From Streptacidiphilus albus JL83 (GTDB lineage: Bacteria; Actinomycetota; Actinomycetes; Streptomycetales; Streptomycetaceae): a stretch of 64,000 nt of DNA. A program made the position numbers and the translations under genes. Positions 33,091 through 41,546 of the stretch are shown here, in pieces; positions within the stretch are counted from its first letter, which is position 1, and each line of letters begins with the position of its first letter. Location of the stretch: positions 9,558,017-9,622,016 of the forward strand of contig NZ_JQML01000001.1 of the NCBI RefSeq assembly GCF_000744705.1, written 5' to 3'. The notes below the pieces were generated by a model, which was not told where the DNA came from, did not search any database, and was given only the letters and a program-made list of their open reading frames with translations.

Positions 33091-34881
33091 CTACTTGCCG
33101 CTGACCCGCAGCTCGTCGGCGGTCAGCCAGCCGTTCTTGGCGGCCAGGTAGTGCCAGTACCACTGGCCGGGCACGTCGTCGGTGCCCGAGTAGAGCTGCC
33201 ACGACTGCCCGTTGGCCACGGTGGTGACCCCGTTGGCGACGGTGAGCGCGCCGGTGGAGTGCACCCGGTCGGTGGACTGGACGAAGGCGGACGGGATCGC
33301 CGCCGGCGCCAGCAGGCCGAGCCGGGCGGCCGGGTCGTGCGGGGCCCAGCGGACGCTGACCGCGTCCCGCAGCTGCCGGGTCATGTCCACGGTGGCGGCC
33401 AGCGAGAAGTCGGTGTTGGTCGTCCCCTGGTCGTAGAGGTCCACGGAGATCGGGTACGACCACTGGTGGGTCCTGACCTGGGTGCTGCCCCGACTGTCGG
33501 TGGTCACCGACACGTTCCGGCCCTGGTCGCGCTCGGTGATGTCCTGGGCGAAGCCGCCCTTGCTGACCACGTCCACATTGCTGAACGAGGCCTGCTGGGA
33601 GACGGTCGTGGTCTCCCGCCCGGCGGAGGTGACGACGTAACCGCTGGTCCGCCAGGAGCGGTCGGCGCCGACGGTGGCGGTGAGCGAGCCGTTGGCCGAG
33701 GTCGACTCGTGCTGCGACATGGCAGCGGTGGGGGCGATGGTGTCCTCGGTCAGCGCGCCGCTGGTGGTGGCCGCGTGGTGGTCCGTGTAGAGCAGCAGGT
33801 TCGCGCTCAGGTTCCAGACGTCGCCGGCGTCGGCGACGGTCAGCGCGACGTCATGGCTGCCGCCGTCGACCAGCTCGCCCACGAAGGGGGTGACGTCGAG
33901 CAGTTCGGGGGACATGTCGAAGGTCCCGACCGCCGGGATCGGCCGCCACAGCTGGGGGACGATGCCGCCGGTGTAGATGTAGGGGAAGTACTGGGTGACG
34001 CCGGCGGCCTTGCCGTCGATCGAGGCGTCCACCTCGCGGTAGGGACCGTTGCCGCACATCTCCGCCGCCGGGTACGTGGCGGCCACGTCGTCGGGCACGT
34101 CGGTGAACCACTGCTCGTCGCAGCCGTTGCCCTTGATGTAGACCTCAAGGTAGGCGTGGGTGATGTTGCGCGGCAGGCCCGAGGCGGTCAGGTGCACCGT
34201 CGGCTGCGTCCCGGAGGCGTCCTGGGAGCCGAGGCCGACCACGGTGTCCGGCTCGGCCGGGGCGGGGTTCGCCCGGTCGGCCTGGTAGTAGGTCACGGTC
34301 ACGGTCTGGGCGTAGACCCCGTTGTCGACGCTGCTGGTGTAGTTGCCGATCCCGCCGTCGAAGGCCTGCGGCGACCGGAGCAGCGAGCTGTACTCGGTCA
34401 GGTCCTTGGCGAAGTGGTAGGTCTTCCCGGCCGGGTCGGGCTCGTAGGTGGTGCCGAAGTAGACCATGGTGGAGCCGATGTCCAGGGAGCCGGACCGGTC
34501 GTACTGCCGGCCCTTGACGCTGGTCGTCCAGTCGAGCACCACCTTGGCCCAGGGACCGGGGCAGGCGGCGGGCGGGGCCAGCGTCCCGGAGAAGTTCTGC
34601 GGGGCGCCGGTGGCGGTGTTCGAGGGGAAGTCGTCGGCCAGGGTCTGCGTGCACGACCGGGTGGCGGGCCGGGACACCGGGGGCTCGGCGGTGACCGGGT
34701 CCTGCGAGTTCACCTCGATGGCGGTCTTCGCGGCCGCCTCGGCGGCCGCCCTGGTGGCCGCCTTCGCCGCCGGAGCTGCGGCGCTCGCCGCTGGAGCGGC
34801 GAGCAGTCCTATGCCGAGCGCGAGCACGGCCGCCGTGGCGACACTCCGCGCGCGACCGAAGGGGATGCGTGATCGACGCAT
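33091..34881 (-). CDS. Secreted peptide-N4-(N-acetyl-beta-glucosaminyl)asparagine amidase A-like protein
   Basis: A 596-residue exported protein with signal peptide (about 1-35, ending PAASAAA). The mature part matches the plant-type PNGase A layout: a first jelly-roll-like half with WAKVVLDWTTSVKGRQYDR, STMVYFGTTYEP, ITHAYLEVYIKGNGCDEQWF and a second half with LTVADAGDVWNLSANLLLYTDHH. PNGases cleave the amide bond between N-glycan GlcNAc and Asn. In a soil bacterium the substrate would be plant or fungal glycoproteins. The ATG at 34881 has a GGAGG site; a longer start upstream would give a poorer signal. It is followed by a 20-bp-stem terminator. Confidence 0.75.
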   Translation of the reverse strand: MRRSRIPFGRARSVATAAVLALGIGLLAAPAASAAAPAAKAATRAAAEAAAKTAIEVNSQDPVTAEPPVSRPATRSCTQTLADDFPSNTATGAPQNFSGTLAPPAACPGPWAKVVLDWTTSVKGRQYDRSGSLDIGSTMVYFGTTYEPDPAGKTYHFAKDLTEYSSLLRSPQAFDGGIGNYTSSVDNGVYAQTVTVTYYQADRANPAPAEPDTVVGLGSQDASGTQPTVHLTASGLPRNITHAYLEVYIKGNGCDEQWFTDVPDDVAATYPAAEMCGNGPYREVDASIDGKAAGVTQYFPYIYTGGIVPQLWRPIPAVGTFDMSPELLDVTPFVGELVDGGSHDVALTVADAGDVWNLSANLLLYTDHHAATTSGALTEDTIAPTAAMSQHESTSANGSLTATVGADRSWRTSGYVVTSAGRETTTVSQQASFSNVDVVSKGGFAQDITERDQGRNVSVTTDSRGSTQVRTHQWSYPISVDLYDQGTTNTDFSLAATVDMTRQLRDAVSVRWAPHDPAARLGLLAPAAIPSAFVQSTDRVHSTGALTVANGVTTVANGQSWQLYSGTDDVPGQWYWHYLAAKNGWLTADELRVSGK

Positions 34882-35036
34882 GCGTGGACCTCCAGTGTGC
34901 TGGGGGTCGAGGGGAACCGGTTGATTGTTCACCGACATAGTCATACCAGGACTTCGCGCCTGCTCGAAGGGGGTCGGGAGGCCGCCTCGCCGGATTCCCG
35001 GATGACGGGACGTCAGCAGCCCCCGGCGGCACCGTC

Positions 35037-36401
35037 TCAGCTGACGGACAGGACCGGGACGTCGAGCGGGTCATGGCGGATCCGCGAGCGCGGGACCCCG
35101 GTCCGGGTCAGCAGGTCCGCGGCGGCGGTCACCATGGGGGCGGGGCCGCTGAGGTAGGCGTCGTACCGGTGCCAGGGGCCGAACTCCGCCAGCACCTCCG
35201 GCAGCGACCCGTTGAGTCCGAGGATGTCCTCGTCGGAGACGGCGGCCCGGACGTTGAGCCAGTGGTTGCGCTGCGCGAAGCGGAGCATGTCGTCCAGCCC
35301 GTAGAGCTCGTCGGACGTCCGCGCCCCGACGAAGACGTCCATCTTGCGTCGGTTCCCGCTGCGGGCGCTCTCCTCGACGAGGGCGCGGATCGGTGCCAGC
35401 CCGGTGCCCCCGGCCACGCACAGGATGTCGCGGCTGGAGCCGGGATCGAGCACCATGTCGCCCATGGGCGGCCCGAGTCGGACGACATCGCCCAGTACCG
35501 CGCGCCGGACCAGGGCGTTGCTCACCCAGCCGGTCGGCAGGGCGCGGATGTGGAAGGTGAGCGTGCCGTCGGGGCGCGGGGCGTTGGCCGGGGAGAAGTA
35601 GCGCCACTCCCGGGGCCACCACGGAGTCTCCATGCTGACGTACTGTCCGGCGGCGTAGTGGTAGGGCTGGTCGGGCTGGACGGTGATCGCCGCGATGCCG
35701 TGCGAGAAGTCCTGGCGGTGCACGATCCGGGCGCCCCACACCGCGGGCCGCACCCGGGCGTCCTGCTCCGCGGCCTGCGTCATGACCTGGGCGACGGCGG
35801 TGTAGGCGAGGGTCCAGGCGCGAGCCGCCTCGGGGCTCCACGCGGGGCCGGCGAAGCGGGCGAGAGCGGCCAGCAGGCACTCGCCGACGGCATCGTAGTG
35901 CGCGCTCTCGGTGCCGAACTTGCGGTGGTCCCGCCCCAGGTGCGAGCAGAAGCGCTGCAGGCCCTCCGGGTCGTCCACCAGGTCCACGATGTGCAGCAGC
36001 GCTCGCAGCAGGCGGCCGCGCTGGACGTCCATTCCCGGCGGGAACATGTCTCTGAGCAGCGGATATCGAGTGAACAGGATCGAATAGAAATAGACCGCCA
36101 GATCGGCTGCCAACGGCTCGACCACGGCCAGGCTCGTTCGTATCAGGACGATGTCATGGCTGGTCAGGCCGCCTTCGCCGGTGTCCGCGCCCGGTGCCTC
36201 CGCGCTTCCGACGTCCGGTGGCTCCGGCCAGGGGGCGCCCGGGACCCCGCTGCGGGGGGTGTCGGACCCGGGAGCGTCCCGGGCTTGGCGGGTTTGGAAC
36301 CACACGGCAGATTGCTCCAGGTCGCAACGGACTTCGCAGGACACCCCCGTCGGCGTCGCGGCTCGATGCCGGGCCGACCGCCGGGCAGATTCTGCCCACA
36401 T
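35037..36401 (-). CDS. Flavohemoglobin-like globin-FAD/NAD(P) reductase (paralogue 1)
   Basis: A 454-residue protein with a disordered N-terminal extension (about 1-75), a globin domain (about 80-215; proximal His159 in LGRDHRKFG, B10-region Tyr in VYFYSILF), then the FAD domain (WRYFSPANAPR) and the NAD domain (VAGGTGLAPIRALVEE, SGPAPMV). Flavohemoglobins oxidise nitric oxide to nitrate with O2 and NAD(P)H, and can supply electrons to partners. The ATG at 36399-36401 follows GGAGAGCG; the true start is uncertain because the extension is unconserved. It is divergent from a close paralogue at 36900, which is coupled to an NO synthase gene. Confidence 0.83.
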   Translation of the reverse strand: MWAESARRSARHRAATPTGVSCEVRCDLEQSAVWFQTRQARDAPGSDTPRSGVPGAPWPEPPDVGSAEAPGADTGEGGLTSHDIVLIRTSLAVVEPLAADLAVYFYSILFTRYPLLRDMFPPGMDVQRGRLLRALLHIVDLVDDPEGLQRFCSHLGRDHRKFGTESAHYDAVGECLLAALARFAGPAWSPEAARAWTLAYTAVAQVMTQAAEQDARVRPAVWGARIVHRQDFSHGIAAITVQPDQPYHYAAGQYVSMETPWWPREWRYFSPANAPRPDGTLTFHIRALPTGWVSNALVRRAVLGDVVRLGPPMGDMVLDPGSSRDILCVAGGTGLAPIRALVEESARSGNRRKMDVFVGARTSDELYGLDDMLRFAQRNHWLNVRAAVSDEDILGLNGSLPEVLAEFGPWHRYDAYLSGPAPMVTAAADLLTRTGVPRSRIRHDPLDVPVLSVS

Positions 36402-36639
36402 CGCTCTCCGTACCCGCAACTTCGTCTCGGGGTGAGCGGTGGATCAGCACAAACCATCCACATTCGAGCCTACTTGACGGACCTGCATCAACCTAGCACG
36501 TCGATTCCCCGCCGTCCGGAGAGTCGCTCCTTCGGGTCGAGGACGGGGGTGTACGGCCTCTACCGACGGGTAGGGGAAGGTCCTGTCGCGAGGAAGTGAA
36601 GGAATTTTGAAGAACAGTCAAGATCCCCTGGGTCTGGCG

Positions 36640-36667
36640 TTGACACGTCAAGTGGATCGGCTAGGGT
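36640..36667 (+). promoter_or_regulatory. Housekeeping-type promoter for the flavohemoglobin/NOS operon, with a dyad over the -35
   Basis: TTGACA (36640-36645) and TAGGGT (36662-36667) with a 16-bp spacer fit an actinobacterial sigma-70-type promoter. TGACACGTCA (36641-36650) is a dyad overlapping the -35 and could be a repressor site. The 498-bp divergent region 36402-36899 shows no other gene. Confidence 0.45.
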
Positions 36668-36899
36668 CAACCGGAATTGCCCCATCCGATCCCGGGTGGC
36701 GCGGTCCTGGAGGCCCTGCAATCCCGATGTCAGATCTGCCCGCACACGCTGGACGCAGCAATTCGGAATCCCCTCGCGGGCCCGCCCGGTCGCGCTTTCC
36801 GACGTGCCCGCTTTGAGCACGGACGGCACCGAGGGACCCGGGTTGTCACCGCTCCGAAGATGAGAGCTTGTTGATTTCGATGATGCACCACAGTGACAT

Positions 36900-38204
36900 G
36901 TGGCGCGGCCGGTGAGGATCTCTGCGCGCCTGTTCCGTCCGGCGAGCAAGGGCGCCAAGGAGGCCGGGGCGGAGCTTCCCCCGGGCCCACCCGTCCGGTC
37001 GCGTCCAGCCGACACCGCCCCCGCGCCCGCCCCGCTGACAGCGCAGGAGATCTCCCTGCTGCGCGCCAGCATCGAGGTGGTCAGCCCCCTGGCCGGCGAG
37101 GTCACGGTCTACTTCTACGCCATCCTGTTCACGCGGTACCCGGAGGTCCGCGACCTGTTCCCGGCCGACCTGGACGTGCAGCGCGACCGGCTGCTCCGGG
37201 GCCTGCTGCGGATCGTCGACCTGGTCGACGATCCGGACAACCTGGTGCGGTTCTGCGCGCGGCTGGGTCGTGACCATCGCAAGTTCGGGGCCCTGAACGG
37301 TCACTACCCGGCCGTCGGCGCCTGCCTGCTGGACTCGCTGGCGCGTTTCGCGGGCCCCGTCTGGAGCGAGGAACTGGCAGCAGCCTGGACCCGCGCCTAC
37401 GGCCTGGTCGCCCAGGTGATGTCGCAGGCTGCGGACGAGGACGCCCGGTCGAGCCCCGCCGTCTGGCCGGCGGAGATCATCCACCATGTGCAGCGGGGGC
37501 ACGGCATCGCCGAGATCACCGTGCGCCCGCAGAGCCCCTACCCGTACACGGCAGGCCAGTACGCCAGCGTGGAGACGCCGTGGCAACCCCGGGCCTGGCG
37601 CTACTACTCGCCCTCGCACGCGCCTCGCGCCGACACCACCCTCACCTTCCACGTGCGCGCGGTGCGCGGGGGCCAGGTCAGCAATCCCCTGGTCCACCAG
37701 GCGAAGGTGGGCGACGTGATCAGGCTCGGGCCGGCGCAGGGCGAGATGACCCTGGAGCCCGGCACCAACCGCGACCTGGTGTGCGTGGCCGGGGGAACCG
37801 GCCTGGCACCGATCCGGGCCCTGGTCGATCAGGCGGCACAGAGCGGCTTGCAGCGCTTTGTGGACGTGTTCATCGGTGCCCGCACCTCGGACGAACTCTA
37901 CGGACTGGACGACATGCTCAGAATGTCCCAACGCCACCACTGGCTGTCGGTGCGCGCGGCTGTGTCGCACGAGCGGATACCCGGGCTGGAGGGCACCCTT
38001 CCGGAGGTCCTGCGCGACTTCGGACCCTGGTACCGACACGAGGCGTTCCTGTCCGGACCGGTCGAGATGGTCACCGAGGCCGCACGGATCCTGCTGCGCC
38101 AGGGCGCGTCCCCGGCGCGCATCCACTACGACCCCTTCGACGTCCCCGTCCTGGAGGCAGCGCTGCTGCCCCGCCGAGTCGAGGCGGAGGCCCGGCCGTC
38201 ATGA
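36900..38204 (+). CDS. Flavohemoglobin-like globin-FAD/NAD(P) reductase (paralogue 2, NOS-coupled)
   Basis: A 434-residue protein very similar to the divergent paralogue: disordered N-terminus (1-45), globin with proximal His126 in LGRDHRKFG and VTVYFYAILF, FAD motif WRYYSPSHAP, and NAD motif VAGGTGLAPIRALVDQ. Expected to convert NO to nitrate. It could also reduce the NO synthase, whose oxygenase is encoded immediately downstream with a 4-bp overlap. Start uncertain: the GTG at 36900 gives the longest frame, but no strong ribosome site is visible and GTG 36912 is an alternative. Confidence 0.82.
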   Translation: MARPVRISARLFRPASKGAKEAGAELPPGPPVRSRPADTAPAPAPLTAQEISLLRASIEVVSPLAGEVTVYFYAILFTRYPEVRDLFPADLDVQRDRLLRGLLRIVDLVDDPDNLVRFCARLGRDHRKFGALNGHYPAVGACLLDSLARFAGPVWSEELAAAWTRAYGLVAQVMSQAADEDARSSPAVWPAEIIHHVQRGHGIAEITVRPQSPYPYTAGQYASVETPWQPRAWRYYSPSHAPRADTTLTFHVRAVRGGQVSNPLVHQAKVGDVIRLGPAQGEMTLEPGTNRDLVCVAGGTGLAPIRALVDQAAQSGLQRFVDVFIGARTSDELYGLDDMLRMSQRHHWLSVRAAVSHERIPGLEGTLPEVLRDFGPWYRHEAFLSGPVEMVTEAARILLRQGASPARIHYDPFDVPVLEAALLPRRVEAEARPS

Positions 38205-39403
38205 CCCTTCGCGACCACGACATCCTCGCCCCCTCGTGCGGCTCCCGCTTCCGGGACCAGCAGCCGGTGGAGGGCGAGGCGTCCCTGTTCCGCCGCACCC
38301 CGCCCGGCGCCGGCCAGGGCCGGCCGCCGGAGCACAGCAGCACGCTCAGGGAGGCCGAGTCGTTCATCCGGCAGTTCGCCGAGGAGAACCCGGACTCGGG
38401 CAACCCCGAGCGGCGGCTCCGCGAGGTCCGCGCCGCGATCGAGGCGCACGGCACCTACGAGCACACTCCCCAGGAACTGGCCTTCGGCGCGCGTGCCGCC
38501 TGGCGCAACGCCGCGCGCTGCATCGGCAGGCTGTACTGGAACAACCTGACCGTCCGCGACCTGCGGCACCTGAGCCACCCCGACGACATCGCCGAGGGGT
38601 CCTTCGACCACCTGCGCCTGGCCACCAACGGCGGCCGGATCAGGCCGGTCATCAGCGTCTTCGCCCCCGACCGCCCCGGGCGTCCCGCGCCCCGCCTGCT
38701 CGGTGAGCAGCTGGTGCGCTACGCGGACGACCGGCGCAGCGCGCAGCGCACGGCGCTGGCGCAGCAGTTGGGCTGGAAGGGCGGCGCGGAGAGGTTCGAG
38801 GTGCTGCCGCTGCTGGTCCAGTCCGCCCCGGACCGCGCACCGGAGTTCTACGAGCCGCCCGAGGACGCCGTGCTGGAGGTGCCGCTCACCCATCCCGGGC
38901 ATCCCGGCTTCGCCGACCTGGCCCTGCGCTGGTACGCCGTCCCCGCCGTGTCGGACATGACCCTGGAGATCGGTGGGGTCAGCTATCCGGCGGCCCCGTT
39001 CAACGGCTGGTACATGGGCACGGAGATCGGGTCGCGCAACCTCGGCGACACCGACCGCTACAACCTGCTGCCGGCCGTGGCCGAGCTGTTCGAGTTGGAC
39101 CGCCGCAGCGACCGGACCCTCTGGCGCGACCGCGCGCTGGTGGAGCTGAACCTGGCGGTGCTGCACTCCTTCGAGGCGGCGGGGGTGACCATCGCCGACC
39201 ACCACACCGAGTCGGCCCGCTTCCTCGCCCACATCGACCGGGAACAGCGCCACGGCCGCAGTGTGCCCGCGGACTGGAGCTGGATAGTGCCGCCGCTGTC
39301 GGGGTCCGCGACGCCGGTGTTCCACCGCTACTACGACCTCCCCGACGAGCAGCTCCGTCCCGCGTACGTCCACCGGGCCGCGCCGTGGGCGGCCACCCCG
39401 TAG
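38201..39403 (+). CDS. nos: Nitric oxide synthase oxygenase
   Basis: A 400-residue bacterial NOS oxygenase. The heme-ligand Cys107 lies in WRNAARCIGR, and the substrate-binding Glu275 in WYMGTEIGSRNL, with LRWYAVPAVSDM and PFNGWYM as in the family. NOS converts L-arginine to L-citrulline and NO using electrons from a separate reductase, since bacterial NOS has no fused reductase domain. The ATG overlaps the flavohemoglobin stop by 4 bp, so the reductase-like partner and NOS are made together. NOS in streptomycetes is known from the thaxtomin pathway; no nitration-type biosynthetic genes are present here, so signalling or stress use is more likely. Confidence 0.92.
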   Translation: MTLRDHDILAPSCGSRFRDQQPVEGEASLFRRTPPGAGQGRPPEHSSTLREAESFIRQFAEENPDSGNPERRLREVRAAIEAHGTYEHTPQELAFGARAAWRNAARCIGRLYWNNLTVRDLRHLSHPDDIAEGSFDHLRLATNGGRIRPVISVFAPDRPGRPAPRLLGEQLVRYADDRRSAQRTALAQQLGWKGGAERFEVLPLLVQSAPDRAPEFYEPPEDAVLEVPLTHPGHPGFADLALRWYAVPAVSDMTLEIGGVSYPAAPFNGWYMGTEIGSRNLGDTDRYNLLPAVAELFELDRRSDRTLWRDRALVELNLAVLHSFEAAGVTIADHHTESARFLAHIDREQRHGRSVPADWSWIVPPLSGSATPVFHRYYDLPDEQLRPAYVHRAAPWAATP

Positions 39404-39419
39404 CGCTCGATCCTGTCGA

Positions 39420-39448
39420 GGGGGGTGGGGAGGGCGGCCCCACCCCCC
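39420..39448. terminator. Bidirectional terminator after the NOS gene
   Basis: GGGGGGTGGGG (39420-39430) and CCCCACCCCCC (39438-39448) form a perfect 11-bp stem with a 7-nt loop between the convergent NOS gene and the ricin-type protein gene. Confidence 0.6.
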
Positions 39449-39459
39449 CTGCACGCGCG

Positions 39460-40935
39460 CTAACCCACCTGGATCTCGCCGACGCGGGTCGGGATGTAGA
39501 CGAGGCCGGGGTTCTCCATCAGGTTCCACAGGTGGTCGTCGAAGCCGTGGTTGGCCCAGGTCGAGCCGGTGCCGGAGCACTGGTACACCGTGAGCTGCGG
39601 ATCCGGGTTCCGGTCGGTGTTGTTGTAGGCCCAGCCCGAGACGTCGAGGCAGAGGTCCGACTTGTAGTTGCGGATCAGGACCCCCAGCCCGCCGGAGCTC
39701 ACCGAGTTGACGTAGGGGAGCTCCCACAGCTGGTTGTCGGCGCTCGCGGGCGTGGTGCAGGTGAACGTGTACACCCGGCTGGACTGGACGGCTCCGTAGC
39801 CGGGCAGGTCCATGCAGAGGTTGGAACCGAGCGCGTTGCGGATCCAGTACAGCGGTTCCCCGTCGGGCGCGGTGCCCTCCTGCTGCAGGTACCACATCTG
39901 GTTGTCCGCGCTGCTGTACGCGCACTGGAACTGTTCGAGCGGATCGTTGAGCGTGGGCGCGGCGAAGTTCGGAGGATCGACGCACTGGCTGGTCCAGTTG
40001 TTGAAGATCGCGAACCGGACGGGAGGGCCGGCGGTGGGGCCCGGCGCGGCAGCGGCCGTCGACGGCTGGGCTACCGCCTGGCTGCTCGCGGACGGCGTGG
40101 GGGAGGGGGCGGGCGAGCTCGATGCGGGAGGCGCCGAGGGCGCGGGGAGCGGAAGTGCGCTGGCCGCCGACTGGGTCTGCGCCTGGGCCAGGCTCACGAC
40201 GTGGGGTTGGTAGCCGAACCAGAGCACGAGGAGGAGGACGGCCAGGGCGACCGCGAGGCTGAGCACACTGGCGAGCCAGCGCGGCAGCACGCCCTGCTGC
40301 ACGTAGGTTCCCTCGACCCGGAGCGGTTCGCTGCCGGACCGCTGGACGGCCAGCCGGTACGGGCGGTTCTCCTTCCGTCCCAGCCAGGTGATCTGACGCG
40401 GCTTCAACGTCGCCTTGACGAAACGGGCCCGTCCCGGCTCGATCTGGACGTTGGCGGGGTGGATGTCGTAGCCGAGCTGGTCGCCGTTGTCGGCGCCGCT
40501 GATCGAGGCGGTGAGGCTGGTGTTGCCGAGGTTGTCGATGGCGAGCTTGGGACGCCCCCGGAAGCGCCCCTTGACGGTCGGCGGGACCAGCTCCGCCCGT
40601 AGTTCGACGAAGGGGGTGATGGTGACGTTGCCCTCGGGGACGGCGGTCGCCTCGGGGTGTTCCGTCGGGACGATCTGGACGGCGTACGGACTCGGCCCGG
40701 CGGCCGCGTCGGGAGTGCGCGGCGGCGCGAAGGTCAGCTCGACCGACCCGGTCGTGCCCGGGTACAACCGGAGCGTAGGCGGCTCGACGGTGGTGTAGGG
40801 GGCGATCTCGCCGACCGGTACGAAGCGGTACTCGTCGACGACGTCGCCGGTGTTGCGGACACGCAGCCGTACGGTGGTCGTGCCGCCGGGGTCCACGGTG
40901 GTGGACGCGGGTTCCAGGGAAGTCCAGATGCTCAC
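39460..40935 (-). CDS. Membrane-anchored protein with Ig-like N-terminal and ricin-type lectin C-terminal domain
   Basis: A 491-residue protein. Residues about 1-215 hold two beta-sandwich domains of the COG1470/NPCBM-associated type (PGGTTTVRLRVRNTGDVVDEY, GRPKLAIDNLGNTSLTASISG). One TM helix follows (about 222-244: WLASVLSLAVALAVLLLVLWFGY), then a Pro/Ser/Ala linker, and residues about 330-480 form a ricin-type trefoil with QxW repeats (ADNQMWYLQQEG, ADNQLWELP, DHLWNLME). By charge and linker position the lectin is outside and the beta-sandwich half probably inside. Function unknown; a sugar-sensing anchor is possible. Confidence 0.75.
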   Translation of the reverse strand: MSIWTSLEPASTTVDPGGTTTVRLRVRNTGDVVDEYRFVPVGEIAPYTTVEPPTLRLYPGTTGSVELTFAPPRTPDAAAGPSPYAVQIVPTEHPEATAVPEGNVTITPFVELRAELVPPTVKGRFRGRPKLAIDNLGNTSLTASISGADNGDQLGYDIHPANVQIEPGRARFVKATLKPRQITWLGRKENRPYRLAVQRSGSEPLRVEGTYVQQGVLPRWLASVLSLAVALAVLLLVLWFGYQPHVVSLAQAQTQSAASALPLPAPSAPPASSSPAPSPTPSASSQAVAQPSTAAAAPGPTAGPPVRFAIFNNWTSQCVDPPNFAAPTLNDPLEQFQCAYSSADNQMWYLQQEGTAPDGEPLYWIRNALGSNLCMDLPGYGAVQSSRVYTFTCTTPASADNQLWELPYVNSVSSGGLGVLIRNYKSDLCLDVSGWAYNNTDRNPDPQLTVYQCSGTGSTWANHGFDDHLWNLMENPGLVYIPTRVGEIQVG

Positions 40936-41102
40936 CCGCCGATACTACGTTGACGGATGAACGCTCGTCAGACCCGGGAGCGTTGCCGCCGCGTCCGCCG
41001 CGCCCGCCGTGCCGGGCGCCGCGACCGCCTCGGCCAGGATGTCGAGGGCGTCCTCGTCGAAGGCGACCAAGCGGATCAACTCGACGCCCGTCGGCCAGGA
41101 GT

Positions 41103-41504
41103 GCAGCGTCCGCGACCCTGTTCGGCCGGGGCGAGGTCGGCCCGAACCAGGAGGCGGCGACGCAGCTGAAGACGGCGCGGCTGTCGCTGCAGCCGCTGGC
41201 CTCCTGCTCGCCCTGGAACCTGCCCACCGACACGTCGGCCCTCAAGCTCTGCGGCCGACCGGTGCCCGGCACTGCCAACAGCACCTGCCCGGGCGACTCC
41301 GGCGGCCCGCTGGTCGAGGACGGCTACCTGATCGGCATCGTCTCGGCTGGCAACAAGACCTGCGACGGTACGCAGCCCGACAGCGTCTTCACCAAGGCCG
41401 GCGCCATCGCCCCCGAGCTCGGGCTCAAGGGCTGGCCGGCAGGGCCAGTAGCTCCTGGCCGAGACTGCTGCCTGCCGGGCTATGGCCCCTCCGCAGGTTT
41501 CTGA
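41103..41504 (+). pseudogene. C-terminal remnant of a chymotrypsin-like serine protease
   Basis: The frame carries an intact C-terminal half of a trypsin/chymotrypsin-fold protease: an inter-domain strand (QEAATQLKTARL), Cys-bearing loops and the nucleophile motif CPGDSGGPL, then GYLIGIVS and SVFTKAG. The N-terminal half with the catalytic His and Asp is missing; upstream frames in 40936-41102 are low-complexity and out of phase. Without them it cannot be an active protease. It ends at a TGA inside the palindrome at 41499. I see no other gene in the 611-bp gap 40936-41546. Confidence 0.65.
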
Positions 41505-41517
41505 CGTACCGTCAGAA
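41499..41517. promoter_or_regulatory. TetR-type operator TTCTGACG-TAC-CGTCAGAA
   Basis: A perfect dyad with 8-bp arms and a 3-bp centre, 30 bp before the ATG at 41547. Its form (CTGACG-N3-CGTCAG) is the classical operator of TetR regulators that control acyl-CoA, steroid or lipid-related operons in actinobacteria. No TetR gene is adjacent, so the regulator would act from elsewhere. Confidence 0.65.
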
Positions 41518-41546
41518 CTCATTGATCCGCAGGGAGGCCATAGCCC

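Noticed and set aside
38126-41284. 1052-codon minus-strand frame over the NOS and ricin-protein region
   Set aside because: Its translation is Arg/Pro/Gly-rich and antisense to NOS, or out of frame with the ricin protein; GC artefact.
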